DNA of 64,000 nucleotides, taken from positions 1 through 64,000 of the forward strand of contig JADCGP010000012.1 of NCBI GenBank assembly GCA_020248915.1, written 5' to 3'. Every line of letters starts with the position of its first letter. Positions within the stretch are counted from its first letter, which is position 1. The position numbers and the translations under genes are program-made. Source of the stretch: Rubrivivax sp. Lineage in GTDB: Bacteria; Pseudomonadota; Gammaproteobacteria; Burkholderiales; Burkholderiaceae_C. Positions 16,267-27,274 of the stretch are shown here, piece by piece. Under the pieces are notes generated by a model. That model saw nothing but the letters and a program-made list of their open reading frames with translations. It did no database searches and was not told the origin of the DNA.

Positions 16267-19155
16267 CTACAGCCCCTGGCGCATCAGCGGCGCAGCCAGT
16301 GAGCGTCGCAACGTGTCGGCGCTGTCGGCGAGGTGAATCCGGGTGTCCGGGTCGGCGCGCGCGGCGGCCGCCTGCAGCCGGGGCAGCAGGTCGCCGGCCT
16401 GCTGGCGCAGGATCCCGCGGGCGTCGGCGCGCGCACCCGGCCGCAGGATCGACGCCGCCAGGCGGTTGACGTGCTCGCGCTGCAGTTCGCGGCGTGTCGG
16501 CGCGATCGACACCGGCGCGGCGCGGGCGCCGCGCACGCCGGCGAGTTCGCTCCACACGTCGTCCTGCAGCCGCCCGTACAGCTCGCGCAGCTGGAACGCG
16601 TCGGCTCCGCGGTCGAACTTGCCGACGCTGTCGAGGATGCGCGCCGCGATCGACTCGCTCATCAGGTAGGCCAGCACCGCGCGCTGCAGTTCGAACAGGC
16701 GCTGCGGGACCGAGTAGTCGGTGGACAGCGCGAGCTCGGCACGGTCGAGGAAGTCGGGTGCGAGCCGGCGCTGCAGCGGCGCCGACAGCGCAAGGCCATC
16801 GGGCGCCAGCACCGCGCTCGCGATCAGGTCGAGCGCCCGCCGTTGCACGTCCGCCGTCACCGGCTGCAGCGGGTCGCGACCGCTGCCGGGGAAGTCGCGC
16901 AGCGTGCGCACCCCGCCTATCTGGCGCACCAGCACGCCCACGGCCCGGGCGACGTCGCCCAGCGCGAAGCCGAGCGAGCGGCGCAGAACCGCGTAGTCCC
17001 GCTCCGGCGACAGCGGCCGGGTCTCCTGGCGGCGGAACAGGTCGCGCGCGATGTCGATGCGCTTGGCGGCGAACGCGATCGGGTCGCTGCCGAGGTCGAA
17101 CTGGATCGTCTCGGGGTCGAGCGCCGCGGCGTGGTCGTCGTCGGAGCCGTACGCGAGCAGCGGGTCGCTACTGCGCCCGGCGATGCGGCGCAGCTCGGCC
17201 CGGGCGGCGTCGGGCTGCGCGGGCAGCGGCCGGTAGGCGTACTCGACGGCCCAGTAGTCGTAGGGGCCGAGCGTGGTGGTGAACGGCGTGCCGCCGGCCT
17301 CGCCGGGGCGGGGCAGGTTGACGGGGTTGTACTCCATCACCGATCCGGTGGTCCCGTGGACACGCGTGAACTCCGGGTCGGCGAGCTGCTCCTCGCTGTA
17401 GACGCGCGAGGCGCGGAAGTTGTGGCGCAGACCGAGGGCGTGGCCAACCTCGTGCATCACCAGCTCCTTTAGGTAGTCGAGCACGAAGGACTGCGCCACC
17501 GGGCCGTCGGGGGCGAGCTCGCCGCGCGCCTCGAGCACGTCCAGGGCATAGCCGAGCTGCTCGGAGGCGAGCGCGCCGTAGCGGCACAGGCGATGGTCGT
17601 GGTCGGCCGCGCCGGCTCCCTCGGTGCCCGGCAGCACCCACGGCAGGGCGAAGCCCCCGGTCCGCGCGCTGCCGCCCGACGGACCGTCGCCGAGAACCTG
17701 GGCCCGGAGGCCGCGCACGGAGCGCGCGCTCATGCCCTCGATGGCGACGTCGGCGTCGAGGATCTCGCCGCTGCGCGGGTCGACATGGCTCGGGCCGATC
17801 GCGCCGAAAGACGGGTCGGCGTTCATCATCCAGCGCACCGAGGCGACGCCGAAGTCGAGCGTGTCGAAGGTCGCGTCGTCGGGCTGCTGGTGCACGACGA
17901 TCGCGTCCTGGAACCCGATGCGTTCGAAGGCCTTGTTCCACTCGAGGATGCCGGCTCGCACGGTGTCCCGGTAGGCCAGCGGGATGTTGCGGTCGAGCCA
18001 GAAGGTGACGGGCTTGACCGGCGCGGACATCTCGGCCGCCGGCTCCTTCTTCTCGAGCCGCCACCGGTTGACGAAGCGGCGGCGGGGCGAGATCGCCATG
18101 TCGTCGCTGAAGTCGAGGACCGTGGTCGTGAACAGGCCGATGCGCGGATCGGCCGGCCGGGGCTGCATCGGCACGGCCGGCAGCGGGGCGATCGAGTAGT
18201 GCAGCCCGACCAGCATGCTGCGCGCATCGGGCAGGAAGCGCGGCAGCACCGGCAGCGGAACGCCGGGGAGCGTGGCAGTCGCGGCGCCGCCGACGCTGGC
18301 GCTGAAGAAGTGGCTGGAGGTCTCGAGGACGAGAGCCTCGGGTGTGGCGCGCACCGCGGTGATGGTCGAGTTGCTGCGGTCCAGGCCGTAGCCCTGGCGC
18401 AGCCCGCGCTGCAGCATCATGCCGATGCCGAGCATGTCGCCGAGGAACAGGCCACCGGCGTCGACCAGAACCGCCTTGCTGTCGGGGTGGGGCGCGCTGG
18501 CCACCGGCACCGAGCCGAGCAGGCTGTGCGAGTAGGAGTCGGCCACTGCGCGCGCCTCGGGCGAGCCCTCGCGGGCCACGACGTCGGTGTTGCGAGCCAC
18601 CAGCCGGACCTGGTTGTGCACCCGCACGAACTCCACCAGCTGGGCGCCGCCCGCGCCGTTGATCGGGTAGGCCATCAGGCCCCCCAGCACCCAGGCCTGG
18701 CCGATGCCGCTCTTGATCTTGGGGCTCAGCAGGAAGGGGCGGTTGAAGTGCTCGGGCCGCAGTTCGAGCCAGACGCGCTCGTCCTTCTGCCAGGCGGCGA
18801 TCGGGCCGTCGATGCGGCGGGCGTCGCGGGTGACGACGGCAAAGGGCGGGACGGCGGGGGCGGCCGGTCCGGCAGTCGCCGGGTTCGGTGGGGCCGTCGA
18901 GCCCGCTGAAGTCAGGCCTGCCGCAGCGCCGCCGGGGATGCCGGCCGCAGCGGGCGCGGGGGCGACCGGCACCGCTGAGCCGGGGGACCGCGACGGAACG
19001 GGCGCCGCCGTCGTCGGCTGGGCCGCAGTCGTCGCGGCCGCGGCAGTAGCGCCAGCTGGAACCGCCGCGGGGCCGCCCGGCGCCGTCGCGCAGCCCGCCG
19101 CCGCGGCGGCAGCGAGCAGCAGGGCGGGCAGCGGGTGCGGGGGCCGGTCGACCAT
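16267..19155 (-). CDS. Large zinc metalloprotease, putative lipoprotein (Met-zincin type)
   Basis: 962 residues. The N-terminus (MVDRPPHPLPALLLAAAA then AAGC) looks like a lipoprotein signal with Cys at about residue 22. It is followed by a roughly 80-residue Ala/Pro/Thr/Gly-rich linker. The catalytic site is H568EVGH-ALGLRHN, the HExxHxxGxxH pattern of metzincins, followed by SVMEYNPVNLP with the Met-turn. The order matches the family with DUF5117, DUF5118 and DUF4953 domains, whose substrates are unknown. It probably acts in the periplasm or on the outer membrane. The open frame upstream of 19155 overlaps ettA and is not real. Confidence 0.85.
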   Translation of the reverse strand: MVDRPPHPLPALLLAAAAAAGCATAPGGPAAVPAGATAAAATTAAQPTTAAPVPSRSPGSAVPVAPAPAAAGIPGGAAAGLTSAGSTAPPNPATAGPAAPAVPPFAVVTRDARRIDGPIAAWQKDERVWLELRPEHFNRPFLLSPKIKSGIGQAWVLGGLMAYPINGAGGAQLVEFVRVHNQVRLVARNTDVVAREGSPEARAVADSYSHSLLGSVPVASAPHPDSKAVLVDAGGLFLGDMLGIGMMLQRGLRQGYGLDRSNSTITAVRATPEALVLETSSHFFSASVGGAATATLPGVPLPVLPRFLPDARSMLVGLHYSIAPLPAVPMQPRPADPRIGLFTTTVLDFSDDMAISPRRRFVNRWRLEKKEPAAEMSAPVKPVTFWLDRNIPLAYRDTVRAGILEWNKAFERIGFQDAIVVHQQPDDATFDTLDFGVASVRWMMNADPSFGAIGPSHVDPRSGEILDADVAIEGMSARSVRGLRAQVLGDGPSGGSARTGGFALPWVLPGTEGAGAADHDHRLCRYGALASEQLGYALDVLEARGELAPDGPVAQSFVLDYLKELVMHEVGHALGLRHNFRASRVYSEEQLADPEFTRVHGTTGSVMEYNPVNLPRPGEAGGTPFTTTLGPYDYWAVEYAYRPLPAQPDAARAELRRIAGRSSDPLLAYGSDDDHAAALDPETIQFDLGSDPIAFAAKRIDIARDLFRRQETRPLSPERDYAVLRRSLGFALGDVARAVGVLVRQIGGVRTLRDFPGSGRDPLQPVTADVQRRALDLIASAVLAPDGLALSAPLQRRLAPDFLDRAELALSTDYSVPQRLFELQRAVLAYLMSESIAARILDSVGKFDRGADAFQLRELYGRLQDDVWSELAGVRGARAAPVSIAPTRRELQREHVNRLAASILRPGARADARGILRQQAGDLLPRLQAAAARADPDTRIHLADSADTLRRSLAAPLMRQGL

Positions 19156-19229
19156 CGTCCCCGGCAGTATCGGGCAACCCGGCGCCGCCGTGCCGTGGCA
19201 AAGCAGGCGGTTGAGCGCAGCGCAGGGGT

Positions 19230-20894
<1,665 letters not shown>

Positions 20895-21073
20895 TACAGG
20901 GCCCTCCGGAGGCGGGGCCGGCGGAGGCCGGCGGAAGCGGTCGGTCGCGGCGACGTGAGGTTCTGGGCCATGGGGCTGCCTTGGCGCGCCAGCCGGTGGC
21001 AGGCGCAGGAGAAACGGAGCCCGCGATTATCGGGCAGGCCCTGCCCGGCGCCCGCCGCTGCTATCGTCGGCCG

Positions 21074-22255
21074 GTGCCGCCGCTGCTGCTGCTGTTTTCC
21101 GCCGTCAACCTCGTCATCGGCACGGCCGCCTTCGCCGTCACCGGCATCCTGGCACCGATCGCCGAGGGCCTCGGGGTCGGCGTGCCCGCGGCGGGCCAGG
21201 CGATGACGGTCTACGCGCTGGCCACCGCTCTGCTGGCGCCGTGGGTGCTGCTGGCCACCGGGCGCTGGCGGCGGCGCTCGGTTCTGCTGCTGGCGCTGGG
21301 CCTGTTCACGGCCGGGGCGCTGGTCTCGGCGGTGGCGGGCAGCCTGGCAGTGTTCCTGGCCGGCCGCGTGCTGATGGGCGTGGGTGCGGTGTTCACACCA
21401 GCGGCAGCGGGCATTGCCATCGCGCTCGTCGACCCGGCGCGGCGCGGCAAGGCGCTGGCGCTGGTCTTCCTGGGCATGAGCCTGGCCTACGTGGTGGGCC
21501 TGCCGATCGTCTCCTGGGTTGGTCTGCGCTGGGGCTGGCGCGCCGCGCTGGGCATGAACGCTGCGCTGGCGCTGCTGGCGTGGGCGCTGATCGCCTGGAA
21601 GGTGCCGCGCGAGATCGCCGCGCCGGGCGCCTCGTTCGCGGGCATCGGCGGGGTGCTGAGGCGGCCCGCGGTGCTCGCGGTGCTGCTGCTGACGCTGGCC
21701 TACTTCACGGCCATCTTCGGGGTGTTCAGCTACATCGGGCCGGTGCTGAAGGCCCTCGTGCCGATGAGCGGCGAGTGGCTGTCGCTGACGCTCAGCCTGT
21801 TCGGCGTGGCCGGCGTGCTCGGCACGCTGTCGGGCGGCGCGGCCAACGATCGCTTCGGCCCATGGCGCACGCTGTGGGCTCAGCTGCTGCTGCTCGGCGC
21901 GATGATGGCGCTGCTGCCGCTGACCGCCGGGCACTGGGGCTGGATGGTGCTGGTGATGATGGTCTGGGGCATCGCCGGCTTCGGGATGATGGCGCCGCAG
22001 CAGTCGCGCCTGGCCGGGCTCGCTCCGCGCGAGGCGCCGCTGCTGCTGTCGCTGAACACCTCGATGCTGTACTTCGGCACTGCGCTGGGCGCGGCGCTGG
22101 GCGGGTTGGCGGCACCGGTTCTCGGCTTCGCCCGGCTGTCGTGGCTCGGCGTGCTGGCCGTGGCGCTAGCGGTGCTGATCCTGGCGACCGCCACCTGGAT
22201 CGATCGCGGCGAGCGCCGTGCCGTGCTTGCAAAGGCGGCCGCCGGCCGCACCTGA
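21074..22255 (+). CDS. MFS transporter, AraJ/PbuE-like exporter
   Basis: 393 residues, twelve predicted membrane helices. The loop 2-3 region (GRWRRRSVLLLALGLFTAG) and 'GRVLMGVGAVFTPAAAGIAI' place it in the DHA1-like branch of the major facilitator superfamily, usually efflux pumps for drugs, purines or sugars. I prefer the GTG at 21074 because the protein then starts just before the first helix (PPLLLLFSAVNLVIG). An ATG at 20981 would add 31 hydrophilic residues. It is followed 51 bases later by the DUF4870-like gene. Confidence 0.88.
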   Translation: MPPLLLLFSAVNLVIGTAAFAVTGILAPIAEGLGVGVPAAGQAMTVYALATALLAPWVLLATGRWRRRSVLLLALGLFTAGALVSAVAGSLAVFLAGRVLMGVGAVFTPAAAGIAIALVDPARRGKALALVFLGMSLAYVVGLPIVSWVGLRWGWRAALGMNAALALLAWALIAWKVPREIAAPGASFAGIGGVLRRPAVLAVLLLTLAYFTAIFGVFSYIGPVLKALVPMSGEWLSLTLSLFGVAGVLGTLSGGAANDRFGPWRTLWAQLLLLGAMMALLPLTAGHWGWMVLVMMVWGIAGFGMMAPQQSRLAGLAPREAPLLLSLNTSMLYFGTALGAALGGLAAPVLGFARLSWLGVLAVALAVLILATATWIDRGERRAVLAKAAAGRT

Positions 22256-22306
22256 CGAAACCCGGGTGCGGCATACGACCGCACCCACCGACGAGGAGAA
22301 CGCTCG

Positions 22307-22720
22307 ATGAGCACCACTTCCCCGATGACAGTCGAGGCCGATGCATCGCTGGTCCGCACGATGCACGTCATCTATGCGCTGCACGCCGTCGGACTCGCCA
22401 TCGGGGCGTTCGGCGCCGCGAGCGTCCTGGGGGCCTTCCTGTTCGGCTGGCCGAGCGTCATCGCCGTGATCATCAGCTACGTCAAGCGCGGCGACGCCCG
22501 CGGCACCTGGCTCGAGTCCCACTTCACCTGGGCGATCCGCACCTTCTGGTTCGCGCTGGCCTGGTCGGCGCTGGTGCTGATGGTGTCGCTGCCGCTGACA
22601 TTGGTCCTGGTCGGATTCGGCACCATGGCGATCGGCTTCTTCGCGCTCGGCGTGTGGGCGATCTACCGCATTGCCCGCGGCTGGCTGCGGCTGAAGGACC
22701 ACCAGCCGATGCCATCCTGA
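22307..22720 (+). CDS. Small membrane protein, DUF4870-like
   Basis: 137 residues with four hydrophobic helices: '[18 protein letters not shown]', '[20 protein letters not shown]', a third at about 80-100 and a fourth at about 105-122. The '[15 protein letters not shown]' segment is the recurrent part of this family in Burkholderiales. No function is known. It has a GAGGAG ribosome site before the ATG and may share a transcript with the exporter upstream. Confidence 0.82.
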   Translation: MSTTSPMTVEADASLVRTMHVIYALHAVGLAIGAFGAASVLGAFLFGWPSVIAVIISYVKRGDARGTWLESHFTWAIRTFWFALAWSALVLMVSLPLTLVLVGFGTMAIGFFALGVWAIYRIARGWLRLKDHQPMPS

Positions 22721-22898
22721 GCGGTTGCGCCCTCCCGGGCGCCCGCCCGGGGTACACTTCCTCTCGCGCCGCAGCATACCAGTCGCCGCGGCGCAGTCGC
22801 TTTCGACTTCCATCGACCATCGCGTCCCGCGACTGGTGCGCCCGCAACGGGTGACCTGGGACCGCGAGCCACGGCCGGCTCCCGCCGGCTTGCCCACT

Positions 22899-24347
22899 TT
22901 GACCAAGTTCACCGACCTCGGCCTGGCCGAGCCGATCCTGCGCGCCGTGCGCGAGCAGGGCTACGAGACCCCGACACCGATCCAGGCCCAGGCCATCCCG
23001 GCCGTGCTGGCCGGCGGCGACCTGATGGGCGGCGCACAGACTGGCACCGGCAAGACCGCCGGGTTCACGCTGCCGATGCTGCACCGGCTGATGCAGGCCG
23101 CCGCGCCGCGCGACGCGCGCGGCCGTGTCCGCATCCGGGCGCTGATCCTGACCCCGACCCGCGAGCTGGCCGCGCAGGTCGAGGACAGCGTGCGCACCTA
23201 CGGCAAGTACGTGCCGCTGAAGAGCGCGGTGATGTTCGGCGGCGTGGGCATGCAGCCCCAGGTCGACGTGCTGCGGCGCGGCATCGACATCCTGGTGGCC
23301 ACGCCGGGGCGCCTGCTCGACCACCACCAGCAGGGAACGCTGGACCTCGGCGCCGTCGAGATCTTCGTGCTCGACGAGGCCGACCGGATGCTCGACATGG
23401 GCTTCATCCACGACATCCGTCGCGTGCTCGCGATCCTGCCGGCGCGGCGCCAGAACCTGCTGTTCAGCGCCACGTTCAGCGACGAGATCAAGGCGCTGGC
23501 CGACCGGCTGCTGAACCAGCCCGCGCTGATCGAGGTCGCGCGACGCAACGCCGCCGCCGACACGGTGGCGCAGACCGTGCACCCGGTGGGCCGCGAGAAG
23601 AAGAAGGAGCTGCTGCGGCACCTGATCCTCGAGGGCGACTGGCACCAGGTGCTGGTGTTCACGCGCACCAAGCATGGCGCCAACCGGCTGACCGAGTGGC
23701 TGAACGACCACGATGTGACCGCGATGGCGATCCACGGCAACAAGAGCCAGGGGGCCCGCACGAAGGCGCTGGCCGACTTCAAGAGCGGCGAGCTGCGCGT
23801 TCTGGTGGCCACCGACATCGCGGCGCGCGGCATCGACATCGACCAGCTGCCCCACGTCGTGAACTTCGAGCTTCCCAACGTGCCCGAGGACTACGTGCAC
23901 CGCATCGGCCGCACCGGGCGCGCCGGCGCCAGCGGCGAGGCGATCTCGCTGGCCTGCCTGGACGAGGAGGGCTTCCTGAAGGACATCGAGCGGCTGATCA
24001 AGCGCCCGATCCCGCGCCGGCCGGTCGCAGGCTTCGAGCCGCCCCCGGACGAGCGGGCGGAGCCGATCGTGCTCGGCCGCCGCATGACGCTGGGCGGTGG
24101 CGCGGGTGCCCGCGGCGGACGCGGCGGCGGCGGCCGCGGCGGTGACCGCGGGGGTCGGGGCGAGGGCTCGCAGGCGGGCCGCGGCCGTGACGGCGCACCG
24201 CCGCCGGCGGCCCGGCGCGACGGCGCACCGCGCGGTGCCGCACCAGGCGCGCGGCCGGCCGGTGGCCGCGGCCCCGGCGGGTCTACAGGCCGAGGCGGCC
24301 CAGGTCCCCGCGCCCCTGGCGGACGAGGACCGGCTCGCCCGCGCTGA
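22899..24347 (+). CDS. rhlE: DEAD-box RNA helicase RhlE-type
   Basis: An ATP-dependent RNA helicase for ribosome assembly and RNA turnover. It has the Q motif ([11 protein letters not shown]), motif I AQTGTGKT, Ia [43 protein letters not shown] and [13 protein letters not shown] roughly 130-residue Gly/Arg-rich tail follows for RNA binding. The start is uncertain: TTG at 22899 ([11 protein letters not shown]) fits homologues best, GTG at 22851 is an alternative. The tail crosses 65 bases past the end of convergent yciO, so the two 3' ends overlap. A TACACT box lies upstream at about 22753. Confidence 0.93.
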   Translation: MTKFTDLGLAEPILRAVREQGYETPTPIQAQAIPAVLAGGDLMGGAQTGTGKTAGFTLPMLHRLMQAAAPRDARGRVRIRALILTPTRELAAQVEDSVRTYGKYVPLKSAVMFGGVGMQPQVDVLRRGIDILVATPGRLLDHHQQGTLDLGAVEIFVLDEADRMLDMGFIHDIRRVLAILPARRQNLLFSATFSDEIKALADRLLNQPALIEVARRNAAADTVAQTVHPVGREKKKELLRHLILEGDWHQVLVFTRTKHGANRLTEWLNDHDVTAMAIHGNKSQGARTKALADFKSGELRVLVATDIAARGIDIDQLPHVVNFELPNVPEDYVHRIGRTGRAGASGEAISLACLDEEGFLKDIERLIKRPIPRRPVAGFEPPPDERAEPIVLGRRMTLGGGAGARGGRGGGGRGGDRGGRGEGSQAGRGRDGAPPPAARRDGAPRGAAPGARPAGGRGPGGSTGRGGPGPRAPGGRGPARPR

Positions 24348-24906
24348 GGTCGATCACGGTGGTGGGCAGCAGCGGGCAAGCGCCGGCATCCACCACCACC
24401 CGCAGCAGCCGCTCGTAGCGGGCGCGGATCGTGTCGGCGTCGTTGAGCGGCTCGCTCTCGCCCGCCGGGATCAGCGTCGTCGCTGCCAGCGGCTGGCCGA
24501 AGATCTCGAGCAGCGCCTGCGTGACCGGGTGGTCCGGCACCCGCAGGCCGATCGTGCGCCGCGACGGATGCGACAGCCGCCGCGGCACCTCCTTGGTGGC
24601 TTCGAGGATGAAGGTGTAGGGGCCGGGCGTGCCCAGCCGCAGCAGCCGGTACTGGCGGTTGTCGACGCGGGCGTAGCTCGCGAGCTCGCTCAGGTCGCGG
24701 CACAGCAGGGTCAGGTGGTGCCGGTCGTCGACCTGGCGGATACGGCGCAGGTTCTCCGCCGCGACCTTGTCGTCGAGCCGGCAGACGAGCGCGTAGCTCG
24801 AGTCGGTCGGGATCGCAGCCACGCCGCCGTCGTGCAGCAGCTGCGCGGCCTGCTTCAGCAGCCGAGCCTGCGGGTTCTGGGGGTGGACTTCGAAGTGCTG
24901 GGCCAA
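24283..24906 (-). CDS. yciO: YciO-type Sua5/YrdC domain protein (threonylcarbamoyl-AMP synthase family)
   Basis: 207 residues of the YrdC fold. The order '[18 protein letters not shown]', '[19 protein letters not shown]', '[20 protein letters not shown]'-like and '[20 protein letters not shown]' matches E. coli YciO more closely than TsaC. The family makes threonylcarbamoyl-AMP for tRNA t6A; YciO itself has weaker or uncertain activity. It lies 16 bases behind fumA on the same strand. Its 3' end overlaps the rhlE tail by 65 bases. Confidence 0.9.
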   Translation of the reverse strand: MAQHFEVHPQNPQARLLKQAAQLLHDGGVAAIPTDSSYALVCRLDDKVAAENLRRIRQVDDRHHLTLLCRDLSELASYARVDNRQYRLLRLGTPGPYTFILEATKEVPRRLSHPSRRTIGLRVPDHPVTQALLEIFGQPLAATTLIPAGESEPLNDADTIRARYERLLRVVVDAGACPLLPTTVIDLSAGEPVLVRQGRGDLGRLGL

Positions 24907-24922
24907 GCGGGTCGGCGCGAGG

Positions 24923-26449
24923 TCAGGCCACCGCCACCGGGATCTTGCCGATGCGCGCCTGCCATTCCCTAGGTCCGGTCTGGTGCACGCTGGTGCCGCT
25001 GGAGTCGACGGCCACCGTGACCGGCATGTCGCGCACGTCGAACTCGTAGATCGCCTCCATGCCGAGGTCGGCGAAGCCGACGACGCGTGCGCCGCGGATC
25101 GCCTTGGCCACCAGGTAGGCCGCCCCGCCGACCGCCATCAGGTAGGCGCTCTTGTGGCGGCGGATGGCCTCGATGGCCGCCGGCCCGCGCTCGGCCTTGC
25201 CGACCATCGCGATCAGGCCCGTGCGGGCCAGCATCATCTCGGTGAACTTGTCCATCCGCGTCGCGGTCGTCGGGCCGGCCGGGCCGACCACCTCGTCGCG
25301 CACCGGGTCGACCGGGCCGACGTAGTAGATGACGCGGTTGGTGAAGTCCACCGGCAGCGGCTCGCCGCGGGCGAGCATGTCCTGGATGCGCTTGTGCGCG
25401 GCGTCGCGGCCGGTGAGCATCCGCCCGTTGAGCAGCAGCGTCTGGCCCGGCTTCCAGCTGGCCACTTCGGCCGGCGTCAGCGTGTCGAGGTCGACGCGCC
25501 GGCTCCTCTGCGTGTCGGGCACCCAGTTCACCGTCGGCCACAGGTCCAGGCTCGGCGGCTCCATGAAGGCCGGCCCCGAGCCGTCGAGCACGACGTGGGC
25601 GTGGCGGGTGGCCGCGCAGTTGGGGATCATCGCCACGGGCTTGCTCGCCGCGTGGGTCGGGAAGGTGGCGATCTTGACGTCGAGCACCGTGGTCAGGCCG
25701 CCGAGTCCCTGGGCGCCGATGCCCAGCGCATTGACCTTCTCGTAGAGCTCGATGCGCAGTTCCTCGAGCCTGCTCGACGGCCCGCGCTGCAGCAGCTCGA
25801 ACATGTCGATCGGCTCCATCAGCACCTCCTTGGCCAGCAGCATCGCCTTCTCGGCCGTGCCGCCGACCCCGATGCCGAGCATGCCGGGCGGGCACCACCC
25901 GGCGCCCATCGTCGGCACCGTCTCGAGCACCCAGTCCACCAGGCTGTCGCTCGGGTTCATCATCTTGAACTTGCTCTTGTTCTCGCTGCCGCCGCCCTTG
26001 GCGGCGACGGTGACGTCGAGCTTGTCGCCGGGCACCAGCGAGACGTGCACCACGGCCGGGGTGTTGTCGCGCGTGTTGCGGCGCTCGAACAGCGGGTCGG
26101 CCAGCACGCTTGCGCGCAGCTTGTTGTCGGGGTCGAGGTAGCCCTTGCGTACGCCCTCGTCGACGGCGTCGTCGATGGAGCCGGCGAAGCCCTCGAGGCG
26201 CACGTCCATGCCGACCTTCAGGAACACGTTGACGATGCCCGTGTCCTGGCAGATCGGGCGGTGGCCCTCCGCGCACATCCGGCTGTTGGTGAGGATCTGC
26301 GCGATCGCGTCCTTGGCCGCGGGCGAGGCCTCGCCCTCGTAGGCGCGCGCCAGGTGCGCGATGTAGTCGGCCGGGTGGTAGTAGCTGATGTACTGCAGCG
26401 CGGCGGCGACGGTGTCGACGAGGTCGGCGTGGCGGATCGTGGTGGTCAT
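24923..26449 (-). CDS. fumA: Fumarate hydratase, class I (iron-sulfur)
   Basis: 508 residues, the single-chain class I fumarase with alpha and beta parts fused. It hydrates fumarate to malate in the TCA cycle using a [4Fe-4S] cluster. Cys ligands are visible in RMCAEGHRPICQDTG (first), 'PNCAATRH' and 'GAGWCPPGMLGIGVGG'. The beta part has 'DFTNRVIYYVGPVDPV' and 'GPAGPTTATRMD'. Oxygen-sensitive clusters are typical of this class. It is the middle gene of a yqhA-fumA-yciO operon with gaps of 19 and 16 bases. Confidence 0.96.
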   Translation of the reverse strand: MTTTIRHADLVDTVAAALQYISYYHPADYIAHLARAYEGEASPAAKDAIAQILTNSRMCAEGHRPICQDTGIVNVFLKVGMDVRLEGFAGSIDDAVDEGVRKGYLDPDNKLRASVLADPLFERRNTRDNTPAVVHVSLVPGDKLDVTVAAKGGGSENKSKFKMMNPSDSLVDWVLETVPTMGAGWCPPGMLGIGVGGTAEKAMLLAKEVLMEPIDMFELLQRGPSSRLEELRIELYEKVNALGIGAQGLGGLTTVLDVKIATFPTHAASKPVAMIPNCAATRHAHVVLDGSGPAFMEPPSLDLWPTVNWVPDTQRSRRVDLDTLTPAEVASWKPGQTLLLNGRMLTGRDAAHKRIQDMLARGEPLPVDFTNRVIYYVGPVDPVRDEVVGPAGPTTATRMDKFTEMMLARTGLIAMVGKAERGPAAIEAIRRHKSAYLMAVGGAAYLVAKAIRGARVVGFADLGMEAIYEFDVRDMPVTVAVDSSGTSVHQTGPREWQARIGKIPVAVA

Positions 26450-26468
26450 GCGGAAGCTTCCCGGGGCT

Positions 26469-27071
26469 TCAATCGTGGGGGATCTTGCTCGGCTGCATCA
26501 CGCGGTCGGCAAGCGCGATGGCCAGCGCGCTGAACAGGAAGGCGATGTGGATCACCGTCTGCCACAGCAGCACCTTCTCGGTGTAGTTGTTGGCATTGAT
26601 GAAAGTCTTCAGCAGGTGGATGCTGCTGATGCCGATGATGGCGGTGGCCAGCTTGACCTTCAGCACGCTGGCGTTGACGTGGCTCAGCCACTCCGGCTGG
26701 TCAGGGTGGCCCTCCAGGTTCAGCCGCGACACGAAGGTCTCGTAGCCGCCGACGATCACCATGATCAGCAGGTTGCTGATCATCACGACGTCGATCAGCG
26801 CCAGCACGACCAGCATGATGACCGTCTCGTTGAGGGCCGTGATCGCGACGTCGCTCTTGTAGCCGATGCTGGTGATGAGCTTCTGCAGCGCCGCCTGATC
26901 GCCGAAGGCAGCCTCCACCAGGTGCACCAGTTCGACCCAGAAGTGGAAGACGTAGACGCACTGGGCCACGATCAGCCCGAGGTACAGCGGCAGCTGCAGC
27001 CAGCGGGTGGCGAAGATGAAGCTGGGCAGCGCGGCCAGCCGCGTTGCCTCGGCGCGTTCGGGGGTTTGCAT
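26469..27071 (-). CDS. yqhA: UPF0114/YqhA family membrane protein
   Basis: 200 residues with four membrane helices and typical segments 'FATRWLQLPLYLGLIVAQ', 'ETVIMLVVLALIDVVMISNL' and 'KVKLATAIIGISSIHLLKTF'. The family (TIGR00645) is widespread but of unknown function; genome neighbours are often metabolic. The ATG at 27071 is followed directly by a soluble stretch and then the first helix. It is first in the operon with fumA and diverges from acs. A TACAAT box (complement at 27143-27148) lies upstream. Confidence 0.93.
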   Translation of the reverse strand: MQTPERAEATRLAALPSFIFATRWLQLPLYLGLIVAQCVYVFHFWVELVHLVEAAFGDQAALQKLITSIGYKSDVAITALNETVIMLVVLALIDVVMISNLLIMVIVGGYETFVSRLNLEGHPDQPEWLSHVNASVLKVKLATAIIGISSIHLLKTFINANNYTEKVLLWQTVIHIAFLFSALAIALADRVMQPSKIPHD

Positions 27072-27124
27072 CGGCGGTCCGTTGGAGAGGGCGGCGGGCG
27101 ACCCGCCGGAGACGACGCGGGCGA

Positions 27125-27159
27125 GGTCAAGGCCCTCCGGTCATTGTAGGTTCTTGACC
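27125..27159. repeat. Inverted repeat in the yqhA/acs divergent promoter region
   Basis: GGTCAAG at 27125-27131 faces CTTGACC at 27153-27159, 21 bases apart, and encloses the yqhA -10-like TACAAT. The spacing is too wide for one FNR/CRP site. It could be two half-sites for a looping or tetrameric regulator, or chance. Confidence 0.35.
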
Positions 27160-27274
27160 CGGCGCGACCGGCGGCCGGACCATCGCCGGCACGTCAGGTG
27201 TCTGTCAGAGCCTCGACACACATTTGCGGCGCGGGGCGCCGCGGCCCCGGACCCCATCCGCGACGGAGACACGC

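Noticed and set aside
27125..27159. FNR-type site before acs/yqhA
   Set aside because: The GGTCAAG and CTTGACC arms are 21 bases apart and in the wrong orientation for one FNR dimer site. Kept only as an inverted repeat.
27205..27222. Second Pho box upstream of acs
   Set aside because: Only the first heptamer (CTGTCAG) fits; the second half-site is absent.
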